A DNA stretch of 56,821 nt from an uncultured Pseudomonas sp. (GTDB lineage: Bacteria; Pseudomonadota; Gammaproteobacteria; Pseudomonadales; Pseudomonadaceae): assembly GCF_913777995.1 (NCBI RefSeq), contig NZ_CAJYVE010000047.1, forward strand, positions 1 to 56,821, given 5' to 3'. Made by a program: the position numbers and the translations under genes. Below are positions 1 to 9,100 of this stretch, piece after piece (within the stretch, counting starts at the first letter, position 1; each line of letters begins with the position of its first letter). The notes below the pieces were generated by a model that ran no database searches, was not told the DNA's origin, and saw nothing but the letters and a program-made list of their open reading frames with translations.

Positions 1-36
1 AATTGGTCGTAGGTTCGAATCCTACACGACCCACCA
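1..36 (+). tRNA. tRNA-Lys(TTT), 3' end only
   Basis: Only the 3' part is inside the window. The T arm (stem GTAGG/CCTAC around TTCGAAT), the 3' acceptor strand ACGACCC, discriminator A and encoded CCA are visible. The acceptor strand and variable region match the bacterial tRNA-Lys pattern closely (5' partner would be GGGTCGT). The anticodon lies outside the window, so the isotype rests on similarity of this 3' part. Confidence 0.8.
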
Positions 37-144
37 CCTTTTAAGGCGGAAAAGACATGGTCGGGGCTTTCGTAGCAGAAGGTCAGGTCATACAGCCGTC
101 TGGAGCGAACCTTAAGGGCGCTTCAAACTGATGCAATATGAGAT

Positions 145-170
145 AACCCACCCATTGCGCTGGGTTTTTT
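145..170 (+). terminator. Rho-independent terminator downstream of tRNA-Lys
   Basis: An AACCCA/TGGGTT stem around a ten-base loop is followed by a T run. It lies about 110 bases after the tRNA and probably ends the tRNA transcript. The rest of the gene-free stretch 37-374 shows no other convincing feature. Confidence 0.75.
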
Positions 171-374
171 CGTTCTGGCGCCAAACTGACGGCGTAGCAC
201 GTGTCGCAACGGTTGTTTAAGTGTCTGAAACGAAACACATATTTTTCCGTGCACGAATGGATACCTGGCCCGTACCGGCAGATCGGGCGGCAGGCTCAGA
301 TTACCCTATATGGCTGCAGTACCCCAGAGTCTCTCTCAAGAGCCGCTGAGGATTTTCCGCAATGTCATCGTGGC

Positions 375-1340
375 TCAGGCCAGCAACCTGTCGATCAACG
401 CCTGCTCGTAATCGTTGAGAGGCTGATCTTCGTAGAGCTTGTCGGAGGCCGCGACCAGCGCCTGGCCCTCGATCTCACGCCCACTTTCGCCATATACATG
501 CCCAAGGTTCTCCAGCGACTGCAGGTTGCCGTGCAGAGAGAAGGAGATCAGGTACCAGCGCTCGGCCGCCTCGAGTTCGCCCAGGCGGTGATAGGCCACA
601 GCCAGGTTGTGCTGGGCGAATACGTGGTCGGATTCCAGGGCCTGCAACAACGCCTGCTTCGCCTGCTGATAGTCTTCGAGCTGCAGGTACAGAAGGCCAA
701 GATTGTTGTAGCCGTCGACATTGCCCAACTCGGCCGCGCGCCGGTAGGCCTGCTCGGCCTGCGGATAGCGTTCGGCATGCAGATGGACGTCGCCAAGCAG
801 GTTCAGCGCCTCCGGATGATCGTGGCGCACGGCGTTGTTGAGGTGCTCGACGGCGGCATCGTGATCGCCGTCCTGGTAGGCCATGCTGCCAAGGTAGAAG
901 TGGCTGCGGGGACAATCGTACTCGGCGGCTTTCTGGAAGTATTGGCGGGCGGTGTCGTGATCACCCTCCTGGAAGGCCATGCTGCCGAGGTTGTAGTGGC
1001 TGCCCGGATAATCGTGCTTGGCAGCCCTCTGGAAGTGTCGGCGGGCGACGTCGTGATCACCGTCTTGATAGGCCATGATGCCGAGGTTGTAGTGGCTGCC
1101 GGGATAATCGCGATCGGCGGCCATCTGGAAGTGTCGACGGGCATCGGCGCGATCGTCACGTGCCAGACTCACCGCGCCAACGCCGTTCATCCAGCGCGGG
1201 TCGGCGGGGCACGCCTTGGCAAGGGTCTGGAAGGACTCCAGCGCGGTGTCCAGATCCTGCTCGCGAAACGCCGCCCAGGCCTGCTCATTGAGCGCAGTCA
1301 CCTGCTCGTCACTGAGCGTTTTTTTATTCATGAACCACAT
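375..1340 (-). CDS. Tetratricopeptide/Sel1-like repeat protein
   Basis: A 321-residue protein built from helical repeats, probably a protein-protein interaction scaffold; its partner is unknown. The reading frame stays open upstream into the next gene, but AGGAA lies six bases before the ATG at 1340, which decides the start; a second ATG follows at 1331. There is no signal peptide, so a cytoplasmic place is likely. Residues 67-162 are three consecutive 32-residue units sharing the core GSHYNLG and a GDHD end. Further degenerate units follow, with YNNLGLLYLQLEDYQQA near 211-227 and HNLAVAYHRLGELEAAE near 244-260. The gene stands alone between tRNA-Lys and a small exported protein read on the other strand. 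The family assignment is from repeat pattern only. Confidence 0.8.
   Translation of the reverse strand: MWFMNKKTLSDEQVTALNEQAWAAFREQDLDTALESFQTLAKACPADPRWMNGVGAVSLARDDRADARRHFQMAADRDYPGSHYNLGIMAYQDGDHDVARRHFQRAAKHDYPGSHYNLGSMAFQEGDHDTARQYFQKAAEYDCPRSHFYLGSMAYQDGDHDAAVEHLNNAVRHDHPEALNLLGDVHLHAERYPQAEQAYRRAAELGNVDGYNNLGLLYLQLEDYQQAKQALLQALESDHVFAQHNLAVAYHRLGELEAAERWYLISFSLHGNLQSLENLGHVYGESGREIEGQALVAASDKLYEDQPLNDYEQALIDRLLA
855..1142 (-). repeat. Three tandem 96-bp coding repeats
   Basis: Residues 67-98, 99-130 and 131-162 of the TPR/Sel1-like protein are three in-frame 32-residue units, each starting AR(R/Q) and sharing GSH(Y/F). They are similar at the DNA level too, which suggests fairly recent internal duplication. 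Confidence 0.7.
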
Positions 1341-1506
1341 GGTGTTTCCTGCCTTGCGAGGGCCGACCATTCTAAAGGCGCTTACAGAAGCCAAACAAGG
1401 CAATGGCTCTGCTGGGCAGGTTCGAACCGTAACACCCCGGAAAATGAACTGTGTCCAACCTGAACGGTCTGCAACGTTGGAGCATTCTTTCCATAGGAGG
1501 TTTCTG

Positions 1507-1962
1507 GTGTCCTGGAAGTCAAACCTTGCAATTCTTGCCTTATCTGCCGCTGCCTTTTCGGCGCATGCCCAATCCGATAATGAAGTAGTCGAGGACATGC
1601 TGATGCGCTCGGCCAATGTCTGCCCAGGCCACAGCGCTGAACGCACCACGCCGACGGTGAAGAAAGTGCCGGTCGGTGCCCTGCGGGTCATGCTCGACCG
1701 AGGTCTGGTCATGTGCCCCGACCGGCGTCTCGATGCCGATGCTCCGGCGGTATTCTTCGGCAGAGTTGGCGTATTCGAATGGAACCCCGAGGTGCCTGAA
1801 AGCTCGGCTGTGATCGTCAAGCAAATCGACGCCATGACCCGCAAGGACGAGTACCCCTCGGACACGTTGGTGTGGGATGCCTCGGGCAGGCCACTTGAGC
1901 AACGTACGGTGCCTGCTTTCGAAGCCAAACCTGGCGCCGCTGTGCTGTACAAGATGCGTTAG
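1507..1962 (+). CDS. Small exported protein of unknown function
   Basis: A 151-residue protein starting at GTG, with an exact AGGAGG six bases upstream (1495-1500). That site argues against the longer frame that opens upstream in the promoter of the divergent TPR gene. Residues 1-22 form a typical signal peptide (VSWKSNLAILALSAAAFSAHA, predicted cleavage after AHA), so the mature product should be periplasmic or secreted. It contains two cysteines (near NVCPGH and VMCPD) that could form a disulfide. I recognise no catalytic motif or named family. It lies in the divergent gap between the TPR protein and mtlR, with no clear operon partner. Confidence 0.75.
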   Translation: MSWKSNLAILALSAAAFSAHAQSDNEVVEDMLMRSANVCPGHSAERTTPTVKKVPVGALRVMLDRGLVMCPDRRLDADAPAVFFGRVGVFEWNPEVPESSAVIVKQIDAMTRKDEYPSDTLVWDASGRPLEQRTVPAFEAKPGAAVLYKMR

Positions 1963-2124
1963 TCTTTCCAGGCGGCGTATGACGAAACATCGAATTGAAA
2001 ACAGCCTCACCCGCACAGGTGGGGCTCGTTCATTTTTGGCTGCTACACTGGCCTGCCCATGAGTGAACACAGCAGACATCCCAGCCTGAACCGACTGGCA
2101 TGTCGCCGAGCAACGGCGTAGCCC

Positions 2125-3030
2125 ATGACCCGGACATCCCGCGTAGCCGACCCGTCCTACGAACTGATGGACGACCACGAAGGCCATTCGCTGATCTACC
2201 GTCAGCATGGCTTCCCATCGCCCCTCGTACGCTGGCACTTTCACAAGGAATATGAGCTGCACCTGATCGTCGCCAGCTCCGGCAAGGTGTTCATCGGCGA
2301 CTACATCGGCAATTTTTCTCCCTATACCCTGTTTCTCACCGGCCCTGGCCTGCCGCACAACTGGATCAGCCAGGTGGAGGAGGGCGAGGTGGTGGAAACC
2401 CGCGACATGCTGGTCAACTTCACCGATGAGGTGCTGGAAAGCGGCAGTGCCGTGTTCGCCGAACTCGGTGGCCTGCAGCCCTTGCTGGCTCGCGCGCAGT
2501 TCGGTATCGAGTTTCGCGACCCGCAGATGATTCGCGAAGCCGGCGTGTTGATGAGCAAGATCGCCAGCAGCCGTGGCATTACTCGCCTGGGACATTTCTT
2601 CATCCTCATGGAGTTGCTCGCGGGCAGCGAGGACTACCAGTTGCTGTCGGGCGTGACCTCTTCGCAACTGGGTGACGAGCAACATGTCGAGCGTATCAAC
2701 CGGGCAGTGGACTACATCTTCCAGTACTACGCGCAGGGCATCAGCCAGGAAGAAGTTGCCGCGCACCTGGGCATGACCACCACCTATTTCTCGCGCTTCT
2801 TCAAGCAGGCCACCGGGCGTGGTTTCGTCGAGTTCGTCAACCGTCTGCGGGTCAGCAAGTCCTGCGAGCTGCTGAGCAAGAGCGACAAGCCGGTGACCGA
2901 CGTCTGCTTCGAGTCTGGCTTCAGCAATATCTCCAACTTCAACCGCCGCTTCCAGCAACTCAAGGGTATGACGCCGTCGGGCTATCGCAAGCTCGCGGTG
3001 CAGCGCCTCACCGAGCGAAACCTGTACTGA
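2125..3030 (+). CDS. mtlR: AraC-family activator of the mannitol operon
   Basis: A 301-residue transcription factor. The N-terminal part is a cupin-like sensing domain (HFHKEYELHLIV near residue 33, then a GDYIGNFSPYTLFLTGPGLPHNW-type stretch). The C-terminal ~100 residues carry the two AraC helix-turn-helix motifs, including QEEVAAHLGM and a GFSNISNFNRRFQ segment typical of the family signature. In Pseudomonas fluorescens MtlR activates the mtlE operon in response to polyols. Its position directly upstream of mtlEFGKDYZ on the same strand supports the same role here. The ribosome binding site is weak, so the ATG at 2125 is chosen by length and homology rather than by signal. A separate 227-base leader precedes mtlE. 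Confidence 0.92.
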   Translation: MTRTSRVADPSYELMDDHEGHSLIYRQHGFPSPLVRWHFHKEYELHLIVASSGKVFIGDYIGNFSPYTLFLTGPGLPHNWISQVEEGEVVETRDMLVNFTDEVLESGSAVFAELGGLQPLLARAQFGIEFRDPQMIREAGVLMSKIASSRGITRLGHFFILMELLAGSEDYQLLSGVTSSQLGDEQHVERINRAVDYIFQYYAQGISQEEVAAHLGMTTTYFSRFFKQATGRGFVEFVNRLRVSKSCELLSKSDKPVTDVCFESGFSNISNFNRRFQQLKGMTPSGYRKLAVQRLTERNLY

Positions 3031-3205
3031 GCCGGCAGCATTATCCACGCCGATATCCTCGAAAAGCCCCGTGCTAGAAAGGTCTTTCCGTAGCTATGTG
3101 GGTTTCTGTTCGTCCGTCGAGTGCAAAAAAGTATCGATCGTTGTGCGCTCAAGGATTTGTCCGCGCGAGCCAGCAGGGGGTGTAATCGAGCCCGAGCGAA
3201 ACAAA

Positions 3206-3213
3206 AACAATAA
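3206..3213 (+). promoter_or_regulatory. Crc/Hfq A-rich (CA) motif in the mtlE leader
   Basis: AACAATAA is an exact match to the AANAANAA catabolite-activity motif bound by Hfq with Crc in Pseudomonas. It sits in a longer A-rich run (3199-3213), 44 bases before the mtlE start codon. In an organism that prefers organic acids, this would repress translation of the mannitol transporter when better carbon is present. Binding is inferred, not shown. Confidence 0.6.
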
Positions 3214-3257
3214 CGTTCTTCCGTAGCCGCACGAGCGCGGAAGAGGAGTTCACAAGC

Positions 3258-4568
3258 ATGAACCACTCGATCAAAGCATTCGCAGCAGCCTCTTGCCTCT
3301 CCCTCAGCGTGGTCGCCCAGGGCGCCGAAACCCTGACCATCGCCACGGTCAACAACAGCGACATGATCCGCATGCAGCGGCTCGCCAAGGCCTTCGAAGA
3401 GCAGCACCCCGATATCCGCCTGAAGTGGGTGGTACTTGAAGAGAACGTGCTGCGCCAGCGTCTGACCACAGATATCGCCACCCAGGGCGGTCAGTTCGAC
3501 GTGCTGACCATCGGCATGTACGAAGCGGCGCTGTGGGGCGAAAAAGGCTGGTTGGAGCCGATGAAGGACCTGCCAGCCGACTACGACCTCGACGATGTCT
3601 TCCCGTCGGTGCGCCAGGGCCTGTCCGCCAAGGGCACGCTGTATGCGCTGCCGTTCTATGCCGAAGCCTCGATCACTTATTACCGCAAGGACCTTTTCCA
3701 GCAGGCCGGCCTGAGCATGCCTGAGCACCCGACCTGGGATCAGATAGCCCAGTTCGCCGGCAAGCTGCATCAGCCGGACAAGGGCGTGTACGGCCTGTGC
3801 CTGCGCGGCAAGGCCGGCTGGGGCGAGAACATGGCGCTGATCACCACCCTGGCCAATGCCTATGGTGCGCGCTGGTTCAACGAGCAGTGGCAGCCCGAAT
3901 TCACCGGCAGCGAGTGGAAGAGCGCGCTCAACTTCTACGTCGACAACATGAAGAAGTACGGCCCGCCGGGTGCCTCCAGCAACGGCTTCAACGAAAACCT
4001 GGCGCTGTTCAACAGCGGCAAGTGCGCGCAGTGGGTCGATGCCAGCGTCGCCGGCTCCTTCGTGACCGACACCTCGCAAAGCAAGGTCGCCGACGCCGTC
4101 GGCTTCACCTTTGCCCCGACCCAGGTCACCGACAAGGGCGCTTCCTGGCTGTACTCCTGGGCACTGGCGATTCCCACCAGTTCCAAGTCCAAGGACGCTG
4201 CCAGGACCTTCAGCGCCTGGGCCACCTCCAAGGCCTATGCGCAGCTGGTCGCCGAGAAGGATGGCGTGGCCAACGTGCCGCCAGGTACCCGCGCCTCGAC
4301 CTACAGCGATGCCTACATGCAGGCCGCGCCATTCGCCAAAGTCACCCTGGAATCGCTGAAGAAGGCCGACCCGGCCAACCCGAGTGCCAAGCCGGTGCCC
4401 TATGTGGGCATTCAACTGGTGACCATCCCCGAGTTCCAGGCCATCGGCACCAGCGTCGGCAAGCTGTTCGCCGCTGCGCTGACCGGGCAGATGCAGCCTG
4501 AGCAAGCACTGATGGCCGCCCAGCAGAGCACCGAGCGAGAAATGAAGCGCGCCGGGTATCCGAAGTAG
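3258..4568 (+). CDS. mtlE: Polyol ABC transporter substrate-binding protein
   Basis: A 436-residue periplasmic binding protein of the sugar/polyol (MalE-like) family that captures mannitol and related polyols for the MtlFGK importer. Residues 1-23 are a signal peptide (MNHSIKAFAAASCLSLSVVAQGA). The mature part begins with ETLTIATVNNSDM and contains EQHPDIRLKWV, typical of the family-1 solute-binding fold. The GAGGAG just before the ATG (about 3243-3248) supports the start. It is the first gene of the mtlEFGKDYZ run; a 132-base gap with a hairpin separates it from mtlF, as expected when a binding protein is made in excess over membrane subunits. The A-rich motif upstream points to catabolite repression. 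Confidence 0.93.
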   Translation: MNHSIKAFAAASCLSLSVVAQGAETLTIATVNNSDMIRMQRLAKAFEEQHPDIRLKWVVLEENVLRQRLTTDIATQGGQFDVLTIGMYEAALWGEKGWLEPMKDLPADYDLDDVFPSVRQGLSAKGTLYALPFYAEASITYYRKDLFQQAGLSMPEHPTWDQIAQFAGKLHQPDKGVYGLCLRGKAGWGENMALITTLANAYGARWFNEQWQPEFTGSEWKSALNFYVDNMKKYGPPGASSNGFNENLALFNSGKCAQWVDASVAGSFVTDTSQSKVADAVGFTFAPTQVTDKGASWLYSWALAIPTSSKSKDAARTFSAWATSKAYAQLVAEKDGVANVPPGTRASTYSDAYMQAAPFAKVTLESLKKADPANPSAKPVPYVGIQLVTIPEFQAIGTSVGKLFAAALTGQMQPEQALMAAQQSTEREMKRAGYPK

Positions 4569-4625
4569 CCGTCGCGCAGACCCAGCCTCAGCCCACGGGG
4601 CTCTGCGTGAGCCGGCGGTAGGCGG

Positions 4626-4647
4626 GGCATGGCGCCTGGGCCATGCC
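4626..4647 (+). other. Intercistronic hairpin between mtlE and mtlF
   Basis: An 8-bp perfect stem (GGCATGGC/GCCATGCC) with a six-base loop sits in the 132-base gap after mtlE and has no T run. Such structures protect the upstream message from 3' decay and raise binding protein over permease. This role is inferred from position. Confidence 0.5.
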
Positions 4648-4700
4648 TGGGCGATCCGCTCTCTGCTCACGTCACCACCCATTACGCCCTCGGAGGCATG

Positions 4701-5633
4701 ATGAACTCTACGGCTATCAACACACCTGCTGCACAGGCCGGCACGCCAGGCGGGCGCAAGCCCCGGCGCCTGGCGCCCGGCTGGTTTCTGGTCAGCCCTT
4801 CGGTCGCCCTGCTGTTGATCTGGATGATCGTGCCGCTGGGCATGACCGTTTACTTCTCGCTGATCCGCTACAACCTGCTGTATCCCGGTGAGAACGACTT
4901 CGTCGGCCTGGAGAACTTCCACTACTTCGTCACCGACGCCGCGTTCCTCTCCGGGGCTGGCAATACGCTGTTGCTGGTCGGCAGCGTGCTGCTGATCAGC
5001 GTGGTGTTCGGCGTGCTGATTTCCGCGCTGCTGGAAGCCTGCGAGTTCTTCGGGCGCGGCATCGTGCGGGTGCTGCTGATTTCGCCGTTCTTCATCATGC
5101 CCACGGTCAGCGCGCTGCTGTGGAAGAACCTGATCTTCCATCCGGTCTCGGGAATCCTCGCCGCCGTCTGGCAGTTCTTCGGTGCCCAGCCAGTGGACTG
5201 GCTGGCGCAGCATCCGCTGTTGTCGATCATCCTGATCGTGTCCTGGCAGTGGCTGCCGTTCGCCATCCTGATCCTGATGACCGCCATGCAGTCGCTGGAC
5301 CAGGAGCAGAAGGAAGCCGCGCGTCTCGACGGTGCCGGTCCCATCGCCATTTTCTGGCACCTGACCCTGCCGCACCTGGCGCGGCCGATCGCCGTGGTGG
5401 TGATGATCGAGACCATCTTCCTGCTCTCGGTGTTCGCCGAGATCTACACCACCACCAGCGGCGGCCCGGGTTACGAGTCGACCAATCTGGCCTACCTGAT
5501 CTACAACCAGGCCCTGCTGCAGTTCGACGTCGGCATGGCCTCGGCGGGCGGGTTGATCGCGGTGGTCATCGCCAACATCGCCGCCATCGTGCTGATCCGC
5601 ATGATCGGCAAGAACCTGACCGACCAACAGTGA
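4701..5633 (+). CDS. mtlF: Polyol ABC transporter permease 1
   Basis: A 310-residue inner-membrane subunit of the MalF type. Hydrophobic segments begin near FLVSPSVALLLIWMIV and recur to the C-terminus, giving about six membrane helices. The cytoplasmic EAA loop that docks on the ATPase is present as KEAARLDGAGPIAIFW. Two adjacent ATG codons (4698 and 4701) follow CGGAGG at 4691-4696. I chose 4701 because its spacing to the GGAGG is four bases rather than one. The frame is open further upstream to 4629 but without a site. It is followed after ten bases by mtlG, its likely heterodimer partner, and the ATPase gene mtlK comes next. Confidence 0.9.
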   Translation: MNSTAINTPAAQAGTPGGRKPRRLAPGWFLVSPSVALLLIWMIVPLGMTVYFSLIRYNLLYPGENDFVGLENFHYFVTDAAFLSGAGNTLLLVGSVLLISVVFGVLISALLEACEFFGRGIVRVLLISPFFIMPTVSALLWKNLIFHPVSGILAAVWQFFGAQPVDWLAQHPLLSIILIVSWQWLPFAILILMTAMQSLDQEQKEAARLDGAGPIAIFWHLTLPHLARPIAVVVMIETIFLLSVFAEIYTTTSGGPGYESTNLAYLIYNQALLQFDVGMASAGGLIAVVIANIAAIVLIRMIGKNLTDQQ

Positions 5634-5643
5634 GGGCAATCGG

Positions 5644-6477
5644 ATGCTGACGCTGAAACAATCCCGTCGCCTGCAGAGCCTGATCATCGGCGTCCTGGCC
5701 TGGGCCATCGCCGTGGTGATCTTCTTCCCGATCTTCTGGATGGTGCTGACCAGCCTGAAGACCGAGATCGATGCCTTCGCCACGCCGCCGCAGTTCATCT
5801 TCACCCCGACGCTGGAGAACTACCTGCACATCAACGAGCGCAGCGACTACTTCGCCTTCGCCTGGAACTCGGTGCTGATCTCGGTCTCCGCGACCCTGCT
5901 GTGCATGCTCCTGGCCGTTCCGGCGGCCTATTCCATGGCGTTCTTCGAAACGCGCCACACCAAGCGCACGCTGTTGTGGATGCTGTCGACCAAGATGCTG
6001 CCGCCGGTGGGCGTGCTGGTGCCGATCTACCTGCTGGCCAAGCAGTTCGGCCTGCTCGACTCGCGCCTGGCGCTGATCGTCATCTACACCCTGATCAACC
6101 TGCCGATCGTCGTGTGGATGATTTACACCTACTTCAAGGACATCCCCGTGGACATCCTCGAAGCGGCGCGCCTGGATGGCGCCACCACCTGGCAGGAGAT
6201 CGTCCGCGTGCTGCTGCCGATCGCCCGCGGTGGCCTGGCCTCGACCATGTTGCTGTCGCTGATCCTGTGCTGGAACGAGGCCTTCTGGTCGCTCAACCTG
6301 ACCAGCTCCGCCGCGGCGCCACTGACCGCCCTGGTGGCGTCCTACTCCAGCCCGGAGGGGCTGTTCTGGGCCAAGCTTTCCGCCGTCTCGACACTGGCCT
6401 GCGCGCCCATCCTGATCTTCGGCTGGATCAGCCAAAAACAACTGGTACGCGGCCTGTCCTTCGGCGCGGTGAAATAA
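5644..6477 (+). CDS. mtlG: Polyol ABC transporter permease 2
   Basis: A 277-residue MalG-type inner-membrane permease. The first helix is near residues 15-40 (IIGVLAWAIAVVIFFPIFWMV), and the EAA loop reads EAARLDGATTWQEIVRV. The family hallmark of a short N-terminus and a C-terminal -GAVK end is present. It starts ten bases after the mtlF stop and ends fifteen bases before mtlK, so the three transporter genes are almost certainly cotranscribed. Together with MtlF it should form the membrane pore for polyols delivered by MtlE. Confidence 0.9.
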   Translation: MLTLKQSRRLQSLIIGVLAWAIAVVIFFPIFWMVLTSLKTEIDAFATPPQFIFTPTLENYLHINERSDYFAFAWNSVLISVSATLLCMLLAVPAAYSMAFFETRHTKRTLLWMLSTKMLPPVGVLVPIYLLAKQFGLLDSRLALIVIYTLINLPIVVWMIYTYFKDIPVDILEAARLDGATTWQEIVRVLLPIARGGLASTMLLSLILCWNEAFWSLNLTSSAAAPLTALVASYSSPEGLFWAKLSAVSTLACAPILIFGWISQKQLVRGLSFGAVK

Positions 6478-6492
6478 CAGGAGACCTTCCAC

Positions 6493-7596
<1,104 letters not shown>

Positions 7597-7622
7597 CGCC
7601 GCTTTACCAAGGGATTTTCCAG

Positions 7623-9098
7623 ATGAAACTCAATCGCCAGCAGCTTTCCGGGCTGGGCGGCGCTGTCGCGCTGCCCAGCTATACCGCCGACATGATCCGC
7701 ACCGGCATCGCCCATATCGGCGTTGGCGGCTTTCACCGCGCCCACCAGGCGGTCTACACCGATGCCCTGATGAACCAGGGCCTGGCGCTCGACTGGGGCA
7801 TCTGCGGGGTCGGCGTGCGCGCCGCAGACCGCGCCATGCGCGATGCCCTGGCCAGCCAGGACTACCTCTACACCCTGGTCGAACTGGGCGACCAACCGAA
7901 CCTGCCGGTGCGGGTGATCGGCGCGATCAACGACATGCTGCTGGCCGAAGAGTCGCCCCAGGCATTGGTCGACAAACTGGCCGATCCGGCGATTCGCATC
8001 GTCTCGCTGACCATCACCGAAGGCGGCTACTGCATCGACGACAGCACCGGCGAGTTTCTCGCCGAGCTGCCTGCCATCCAGCACGACCTGCGCCACCCCG
8101 AAGCGCCGCAAAGCGTGTTCGGTATTCTCTGCGCCGCCCTGGCCAAGCGTCGCGCCGCCGGTATTCGTGCCTTCACGCTGATGTCCTGCGATAACCTGCC
8201 GCACAACGGCGCTGTCACACGCAAGGCGCTGCTGGCTTTCGCGCATCTGGCTGACCATGAACTGGCCACCTGGATCGACCACCATGTCAGCTTCCCCAAC
8301 GCCATGGTCGACCGCATCACACCGATGACCAGCGCGGCGCACCGCCAGCAACTGGCCGAGCAGCACGGCATCGACGATGCCTGGCCGGTGGTCTGCGAGC
8401 CCTTCGTGCAATGGGTGCTGGAAGACAAATTCGTCAACGGCCGCCCGGCCTGGGAAAAGGTCGGCGTGCAGTTCACCGACGACGTCACCCCCTACGAGGA
8501 AATGAAGATCAAGCTGCTCAACGGCAGCCATCTGGCACTCACCTACCTGGGCTTTCTCAAGGGTTACCGCTTCGTTCACGAAACCATGAACGACCCGCTG
8601 ATGCGCGAGTACGTGCGCACCTTCATGGACCTCGACGTGACCCCGCAACTGGCCCCGGTGCCGGGCATCGACTTGAACACCTACAAGGACACGCTGATCG
8701 AGCGCTTTTCCAACCAGGCCATCGCCGACCAGCTGGAGCGCGTGTGCTCGGATGGTTCGTCGAAGTTTCCCAAGTTCATCGTGCCGACCCTCAACCGCCT
8801 GATCGCCGACGGCCAGCCGCTGGAGCGGGGCGCCCTGGTGGTCGCCGCCTGGGCAATGTACCTGAAGGGCGTGGATGAGAACGGGGTGGACTATCGTATT
8901 CCCGACCCACGCGCCGAGTTCTGTCAGGCGTTGGTAGCCGATGACGCTCAGGTGCGCGAACGGGTACTGGGCGTCGAGGCCATCTTCGGCACGGCCATCC
9001 CGCAATCAGCTGAGTTCGCGGCGGCCTTCGAGCGCTGCTACGAGAATCTGCGCACGCTCGGGGTGACCCGCACCCTGCAGATCGTGCTGGGTAACTGA
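7623..9098 (+). CDS. mtlD: Mannitol 2-dehydrogenase
   Basis: A 491-residue long-chain polyol dehydrogenase that oxidises D-mannitol to D-fructose (and D-arabitol to D-xylulose) with NAD. The dinucleotide-binding motif GVGGFH is at residues 33-38. The segment KIKLLNGSH places Lys295, Asn300 and His303 exactly at the catalytic positions known for the Pseudomonas fluorescens enzyme. Length is that of the family. Its products feed the two kinases encoded next: fructose to MtlZ and xylulose to MtlY. The mtlY ATG follows the stop by only two bases, so translation is probably coupled. Confidence 0.95.
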   Translation: MKLNRQQLSGLGGAVALPSYTADMIRTGIAHIGVGGFHRAHQAVYTDALMNQGLALDWGICGVGVRAADRAMRDALASQDYLYTLVELGDQPNLPVRVIGAINDMLLAEESPQALVDKLADPAIRIVSLTITEGGYCIDDSTGEFLAELPAIQHDLRHPEAPQSVFGILCAALAKRRAAGIRAFTLMSCDNLPHNGAVTRKALLAFAHLADHELATWIDHHVSFPNAMVDRITPMTSAAHRQQLAEQHGIDDAWPVVCEPFVQWVLEDKFVNGRPAWEKVGVQFTDDVTPYEEMKIKLLNGSHLALTYLGFLKGYRFVHETMNDPLMREYVRTFMDLDVTPQLAPVPGIDLNTYKDTLIERFSNQAIADQLERVCSDGSSKFPKFIVPTLNRLIADGQPLERGALVVAAWAMYLKGVDENGVDYRIPDPRAEFCQALVADDAQVRERVLGVEAIFGTAIPQSAEFAAAFERCYENLRTLGVTRTLQIVLGN

Positions 9099-9100
9099 GC

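Noticed and set aside
855-1142. Regular 96-base repeats considered as a CRISPR-like array
   Set aside because: Units are contiguous without spacers and encode in-frame protein repeats; there are no cas genes.
201-1463. 420-residue plus-strand frame over the TPR gene
   Set aside because: It is the antisense of the repeat protein; its apparent repeats mirror the real coding repeats, and it has no ribosome binding site.
2982-5804. 940-residue minus-strand frame
   Set aside because: It lies antisense to mtlE, mtlF and the mtlG start, all of which have clear motifs. High GC with strong third-position bias opens such shadow frames.
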